The notes under the pieces are model-generated. The model saw only the letters and a program-made list of their open reading frames with translations, was not told the DNA's origin and ran no database searches. Positions 57,442 through 64,000 of a DNA stretch of 64,000 bases are shown here, piece by piece (positions within the stretch are counted from its first letter, which is position 1; every line of letters begins with the position of its first letter). Location of the stretch: positions 218,974,583 through 219,038,582 of the forward strand of contig NC_134643.1 in the NCBI RefSeq assembly GCF_030463565.1. Reading direction: 5' to 3'. Both the position numbers and the translations under genes were made by a program. The DNA comes from Pelecanus crispus. Its lineage: Eukaryota; Chordata; Aves; Pelecaniformes; Pelecanidae.

Positions 57442-59298
57442 AATCATAGAATCATAGAATCGTTTAGGTTGGAAAAGACCTTTAAGATCATCCAGTCCAA
57501 CCATTAACCTACACTACCAAGTCCACACTAAGCCAATCAAGGGTAGACTAGACTAAACCATGTCCCAAAGTGCCACATCTACCCGTTTTTTGAATGCTTC
57601 CAGGCATGGTGACTCCACCACCTCTCTGGGCAGCCTCTTCCAATGCTTGACCACCCTTTCTGTGAAGAAATTTTTTCCTAATTTCCAACCTAAACCTCCC
57701 CTGGCGCAGCTTGAGCCCATTTCCTCTCATCCTATCGCTAACTACATGGGAGAAGAGACCAACACCCACCTCACCACAACCTCCTTTCAGGGAGTTGTAG
57801 AGAGCGATAAGGTCTCCCCTCAGCCTCCTCTTCTCTAGGCTAAACAACCCCATTTCCCTCAGCCGCTCCTCATAAGGCCTGTGCTCCAGACCCTTCACCA
57901 GCTTTGTTGCCCTTCTCTGGACATGCTCCAGCACCTCAATGTCTTTCTTGTAGTGAGGGGCCCAAAACTGGACACAGTATTCCAGGTGCGGCCTCACCAG
58001 CGCCGAGTACAGGGGCACAATCACCTCCCTGCTCCTGCTGGCCACACTATTCCTGATACAAGCCAGGATGCTGTTGGCCTTCTTGGCCACCTGGGCACAC
58101 TGCTGGCTCATGTTCAGCCGGCTGTCTACCAACACCCTTTTCCGCCAGGCAGCTTTGCAGCCACTCTTCCCCAAGCCTGTAGCACTGCATGGGGTTGTTG
58201 TGCCCGAAGTGCAGGACCCAGCACTTGGCCTTGTTAAACCTCATACAGTTGGCCTCGGCCCATCGATCCAGCCTGTCCAGGTCCCTCTGCAGGGCCATCC
58301 TACCCTCCAGCAGATCGACACTCCCACCCAACTTGGTGTCATCTGCAAACTTACTGAGGGTGCACTCAATCCCCTCATCCAGATCATCGATAAAGATATT
58401 AAACAAGGCTGGCCCCAAAACAGAGCCCTGGGGAACACCGCTCGTGATCGGCTGCCAACTGGACTTAACTCCATTTACTCAACTCTCTGTGCTCAGCCAC
58501 CCAACCAGTTTTTTATGCAGCGAAGACTATGCCCGTCCAAGCCATGAGCTGCCAGCTTCCCAAGGAGAATATTGTGGGAGACGGTGTCAAAAGCTTTGCT
58601 AAAGTCCAGGTAGATGACATCCACAGCCTTTCCATCATCTACCAGGCAGGTCACCAGGTCATAAAAGGAGATCAGGTTGGTCAAGCAGGACCTGCCTTTC
58701 ATGAACCCATGCTGGCTGGGCCTGATCCCCTGGTTGACCTGCACTTGCCTGTTGAGTTCACTCAAGATGAACCTCTCCATAATCTTCCCCGGCACCGAGG
58801 TCAGGCTGACAGGCCTGTAGTTCCCCAGGTCCTTCTTCCGGCCCTTCGTGTAGATGGGCGTCACATTGGCAAGCCTCCAGTCATCAGGGACCTCCCCTGT
58901 TAACCAGGACTGCTGATAGATGATGGAAAGTGGCTTGGCAAGCTCCTCTGCCAGCTCCCTCAGTACTCTCGGGTGGATCCCATCCGGCCCCATAGACTTG
59001 TGAGCATCCAGGTGGCATAGCAGGTCATTAACTGCTTCCTCCTGGACTATGAGGGCTCCATTCTGGTCCGCATCCCTATCCTCTAGCTCAGGGGCCTGAG
59101 TACCCTGGGGATGACTGGTCTGTCTGTTAAACACAGAGGCAAAGAAGGCGTTAAGTACCTCAGCCTTTTCCTTGTCCTCGGTGACAATGTTCCCCCCCAC
59201 ATCCAGCAAGGGATGGAGATCCTCCTTGGCTCTCCTTTTATTGCTGATCCAAATGCCACCTTCATCCAACACAACCCTAGCATGCTGGTAGGACAAGA
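57442..59298 (-). mobile_element. CR1 LINE, 1.86 kb, longest RT remnant in the window
   Basis: Tail aatcatagaatcatagaatc at 57442. The minus-strand frame 59296-58493 (267 codons) is uninterrupted and contains [74 protein letters not shown] and the motif-A aspartate in YLDFSKAFDTVSHN. The FADDTKL catalytic block sits in a second frame (58418-58047) after a shift near 58490. A small deletion near 58135 (in the DLGVLVDS segment) shifts the frame again. Its 3' UTR carries the 'ccaatcaagggtagacta' segment shared with the 25.9-kb copy. It is 5'-truncated and inactive. Confidence 0.93.
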
Positions 59299-62200
59299 GT
59301 GTAACCAGCTACAGGTTTGCAGTGATGCTGAATGAAGATTCTACCTGTCGAGGACCACTCTCTAGTGACTGATGGCAGCATTTCTTTGGCATTTCACACT
59401 TTGCTATGAATTCTCTGCTTTTGAATAATTTTTTTCTTCTTTTCTAGTGCAAAAGGACGTTGTTCCCATGGACAGCAGCTCTACCTTTGCTCTTGCTGTG
59501 ATATCCCAATGCTGTGAGAGCCTTGGTATGCTGAACCCAAGCAGAAAATCCTCAGCAGCCATTCATTTGTTGGTCTGATATTAAACCATGTCAAGTGAAT
59601 CTGTTTGTCTTGTACATATTTAAGGCAACTTTGCTTTGCAGCTCAAATCAAAAAAGCAAACACTTTAAGCACCAAGTGGAAAGGATTAAACATTTATTTA
59701 CATACAGATACATATGTAAGCAATTTCTAAGTATAAAAAGGACATTACAAATAAACATGAAGCATCATACATTCATCATCCTGGTCATCCAAAATACATT
59801 CCTTTCTCAACCCCACTGTACCACACTTGACAACAGGAAATTAAAAAAACAGACAAGCCAAATGCTTCTGACAGTCAATGATTCACAGTTTGGCAATTTG
59901 CTAACACCTATACCCTTCCCAAAGAATAGCACTGCCCCAGCAACTCGAGATCAATGGTCCGACCAGCTGTAGTGCATTTTCTCCACTGAAATGGTTGTGC
60001 TTGATCAACAAGAAACACGTCCTCTCCTCATCCTTCTGGCCACGTGTTTAGGAATTGGGGTTCTTGCTAAAATTCTGTACATTGTGCTAAATTCACAATT
60101 GTTGGGGAAAAGACAGCAGACCTTTGTGGGAAAAACTCCAACCCAGGAAATTCCTTTAATACTGTGACTTCCCTGGCATGGAAGTTGCAAACAAAATGCT
60201 GCTTTTAGTGCTTAAGCAGGTTCTTAAACTACAATTCAAGCTACAGTGGATGGTATAAAACATACTCTGTTCATGCTGTAAAGAGAATTACATGCTTCAG
60301 TATGGATTTGCTAGTAATCAAAGCTGAGAGTAATTCAGGTTTTCTTCTGAGGAAATGAAGATGCCTTTACAACATCTCTAAAAATGATCATAGCTTTCAG
60401 GAAAGAGGAAACGGTTTAGACTCAAAAACCTAAAGGTAATGCAGAGCACAACAAACTTGTCAGTTAGATAACGTTACAAATGGAAACAAGCCAGTAAACA
60501 TAAAATTAAAATGCCTACTCAAAAGTATTAATGAATTCAAATGAGAGCTGGGTGAGCCTTTCTGTATAGATCAAAGGCAGTTTGAAAAAAATCTCATGAT
60601 CTGCAAATTCACAGAACAGCCAAATATGTGCAGCAGAACAGAGCAAAGTGGAAATAAAAGAGAAGCAGAAAGAGCCTTGTCCCATATTGACAGCTGAGTG
60701 ACTGCAGCTGCTCCAATCTCAGGGGGTTGTGGTTTTTTTTTTCCTTTTGTAAACAGCTGTGGGGAATGAAATGGATGTGACATATCTGCAGTGCATCTTA
60801 TTATGCTAAAAAACATGGCACGTTTTAAACTACTTCTCTAATATCCAGAGACATACTTGTCACTCCAAACCAGCGTAGCAACAAGCACCGGGCTTCCTCC
60901 ATACTCTCATTAGATGGCCTTTTCTCCCCCAAATGTTGGCTTTAAAAGTTGTTTTTTCCCCTTTCAGTGCTGACTGTATGAGGAGGCCAGCAGTAAGGCT
61001 TCTTCCAAACAGTCTGCAAGAGTTGAGGCAATAGCAGTGCCTGGAATCAGGGCAGCTCTCCCTGCCATAGACCAAACGTTTTATTCTCACTCCATTAAAA
61101 TGTCAAAACAGCATTCCCCTCTCCTCCGCTTCCCACTCCATAAAGGTTTGGCTGCTGGGGACACCAGGACCATTACATTTTCATGCCAATGATGCAACCC
61201 AGACTCTTGGGTTCATTCATACCACCACCCAAGCGACAGCTCAGAATGACTCTCCTCCTCCACACAGCTATAAGTCTCCCTGGATGGAGAGCAGCATCCA
61301 CCTGCTCACTGGAGATTTACTCACTTGCACCAAATCCCCACCGATTCTTAACATCTGAATCTCTCATATTGGTCCCATAAGAGGGGAAACATTCCTTAGA
61401 GGATGCCCTGGCTGAGAACAGAAGACGACGTGGTGGCACAGAAGACAAGCCATGGATGCTCTTCCTTCTAGCTAAAGCAGGACTCAGATCCAGTGGTTCA
61501 TGCAACCAGGCCCGTATCCAGTCTGAGACCTCCACAGTGCTTTGGTTTCCCCTTCTCACAGGGCTCCCCTAACACCAGCCTCCCTTACCAGCGGCACATC
61601 TTGCAAGGCATGAGCATTATTGGGAACAAGCAGATTCATGGATGAAAGGTACTGCAGGAATCAGGCTTTGAAAAGCTCCGAGGTTTGCATTAGTATGACA
61701 ACAGACACACCAGAGCCCTTGAAAAGCACTGCCCATGAAAGCACAAGAGTATTTTTAGTATCCCCTCTCCCCCAGGGAATCACACACACCTAAAAACATG
61801 ACTGACACAAGTTTTGGCCATGTCAGGTGCCTGTGGACCAGGGCCAGACTCCAGAAGACGCTCGGCAGGGACACCACTGTGGTGCACTCACAAGCATGCA
61901 TGTGCTTGGGAACTTTACCCCAAGACAAGCAGTAGTAGAAAAAGCAAAGGTGCAAATGCAAAGGTGGCACCTGCTTCTTGAGTTTAATTGTAGCACTAAC
62001 CAGAGCTAAAATTAACTTCTGAGCTTGCTGGAAAAGGGTAACTGGTTTAACAAATGTGATCGCATCCAGGAAGCGCTAATAGCTAGTTATTAATGTGAAA
62101 ACAGAGACAATCTCTGAGTACAGTACAGCCAGCTCCTGTTTATCCAGACAGATGAGCTAAGCTGTTAACCCTAGCTATACTCTTAAAAGCAGTCTAATTT

Positions 62201-64000
62201 TTCACTGACACTTACAGCCTAAATTATACTCATTGCCATCTCAGTTTTTGCTATATCTGGGTTATCTTTCCCCAGTTACCCAGTTGACTGTATTTGGAGG
62301 GGCAAACATTAGAGATGAGCTTTTTCTTTCTGGATCTGTGGCTCCCCACATGGGCGGTGGAGGGGGGAAACCCACGGAAAACCACTCTCAACTCACATGA
62401 CATAGTTTTTACTTCTGGCTTAAGTTACAGCTTGTTCACATGAGGGGAAAGGGTGTCATGGCATCCATGGGTGATGACAGCCAGCAATCTATCTCGGCTA
62501 GATATAGTACAGTACCGCAAAAGGAGGCTTTGGGTCAGTTTAGCGAGGTGGTGATTAGCGAGGTAAGTCAGAGCAATGCAGCGGGCTACTTTGGGAGCCT
62601 TGCATCATGGTCAGCATGATTACCCTGTTGTCTATTTTCCTAGCCAAGATAAATCCCGAACTGAGGCAGATGTGAGATCTGTAACCTACAGCTCGAGTGG
62701 ATGATCACATTTCAAAGACATCACCAGTTCTAGTTGAGGCTGCTTTGTTTAGGATGCTCGAGTCGCCTGTAAGAAATCAAGAGAGTTTCTCCCCACCACG
62801 CATCATCATAAGAAGACAAGACTGTTCTTCAAATTGATGATCCTTTGCTGTTTGTGAACAATAACTAGAGCAATTACTATCCACAGCAACAAGAGGACAG
62901 ACTTAATACATGGAAAGAAAGGTTGGCTTCAAGAGCCAAATTTGTTCAGATAAGCAAAGTTTATAAAAAAACTAAGGAAGAAAACACTTTGATATAACAT
63001 CTTTCACTGGGTTTGGTTTTCGCTACTGGAATTGATTAGAGTATTTCTTTTGGGTGGGTTTTCTGATGAGCCCTTATGTACATCAACATTTCGGAGAGTT
63101 TCCACACTTGCTCACTAGGAATTCACCAAGTGTCCTCTAGAAACACCTTTTCTAACTGAATAACCTCAAAAGGCCTTTGTTGGTAGGAGCAACACTAGTA
63201 AGGATACTGGGCACTTTGATATTGAAAGCAACAGAATGCAGAAGAATCTCAGATGAGACTCAAATTCAAAGCATTCCTTATTAAAATCCAGAACAATCCA
63301 AATCTAAGTCATAGACAATTTTTTTTAAAAGAGAATGGGACTGAGGAAATCTTGAGTAGAACCATCCCTTTATTTTGCATTTTGTGCTCCACAAAGTCAC
63401 CCTTCCCCTTGCACAAAGGGCTACAGCACTCAGTTTGCCACACAGCCAAGAGAGGGTTTCTGTGATGGTGTCTCCAGCCACATCTGACCACGATGACACC
63501 ACAGGTCCCCAAAGGGCAGCATATCTTGCATATTTGCTCAGCCTGTTTTAATACCTGGAGAATTTCACCTATTTTCCAACCGAATTCAGTCTCTGACTAC
63601 AGAAATCATGCCAGCTCAACATCTCAGCCTGATTTATAGACATTTCTTCGTACTGAAGAGAGAAGACAAGTGGAAAAGCAGCTGAACAAACAGCAGTCCT
63701 TAGGGATAACGAACAAGGCAAAACCCAGTGGGTTTGAACAGAACTAATTGCATCCCTTGTCAGCAAAAGCTCAGGAAAGCCTGTTGTCCCACGTATGTGC
63801 ACCCACCATGCTTCTGCATCACTAATTTCAACTTTCCCTCTTTTCAAATCAGTCTCCTGTGTCAGCCTCAGTCTGCTGCTGTTATTACTGATGCTGAAGG
63901 AATTCAATAGCCATTAACCACTAAACCTAGACTAGCGGGAGCCAACTGTTACTGATATAGCTATTTCCAAAAAGACAAACAGCACCAGCAGGCTGACAGA
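59299..64000 (-). other. Non-coding; possible RAB30 3' UTR
   Basis: No coding frame of interest and no CR1 over 4.7 kb, which is unlike the rest of the window. A strong minus-strand poly(A) context lies at its left side. In human, RAB30 follows DDIAS in convergent orientation with a long 3' UTR, so this stretch could be that UTR. The assignment rests on synteny and on the poly(A) signal, not on protein evidence. Confidence 0.35.
59693..59698 (-). promoter_or_regulatory. Candidate poly(A) signal AATAAA (minus strand)
   Basis: The plus strand reads catTTTATTtacatac-like sequence. The minus strand gives GTAAATAAATG followed about 20-40 nt later by T-rich sequence (GCTTTTTTGATTTG). This is a good end-of-transcript context for a gene entering from the right edge. 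Confidence 0.45.

Overview
The window is vertebrate nuclear DNA, almost certainly from a bird. Evidence: at least ten CR1 LINE pieces ending in the avian ATTCTATG-type tail, one ERVL-type solo LTR of a kind widespread in birds, long introns with GT/AG borders, and two multi-exon genes in the vertebrate order PRCP - DDIAS (human 11q14). I cannot name the species.

Layout. 1-8.8 kb: the flank beyond the 3' end of PRCP, with a very old CR1 copy at 1.7-2.5 kb and no recognisable gene. 8.8-43.2 kb: PRCP (lysosomal Pro-Xaa carboxypeptidase) on the minus strand. All nine coding exons were located with splice sites and compatible phases, except that exon 1 carries an apparent one-base frameshift. Its introns hold most of the CR1 copies, a CpG-decayed tRNA-Ile(AAT) and a solo LTR. 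42.9-44.2 kb: a CpG-rich bidirectional promoter with several CCAAT boxes, two E-boxes and a GC box. 46.3-53.3 kb: DDIAS (noxin) on the plus strand, four coding exons spliced here into a continuous 983-codon frame with a conventional poly(A) signal. 53.5-57.4 kb: intergenic, nothing recognised. 57.4-59.3 kb: a minus-strand CR1 with a well-preserved reverse-transcriptase stretch. 59.3-64 kb: no coding sequence. By synteny and a strong minus-strand poly(A) signal near 59.69 kb, this is plausibly the long 3' UTR of RAB30.

The two genes are divergent and share one promoter. PRCP acts in the lysosome and extracellularly. DDIAS is a nuclear/cytoplasmic anti-apoptotic DNA-damage factor.

The most unusual signals are: (i) a CR1 group whose 3' UTR is tandemly duplicated, with a 158-bp unit in about three full copies at 42.25-42.73 kb and fewer copies at 21.6-21.8 kb; (ii) the frameshift in PRCP exon 1; (iii) a 27-C homopolymer forming the splice-acceptor tract of the main DDIAS exon; (iv) an inverted pair of 1.35-kb CR1 copies bracketing PRCP exons 6 and 7; (v) the tRNA-Ile relic lying between opposed CR1 copies. 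I found no clearly new gene system.
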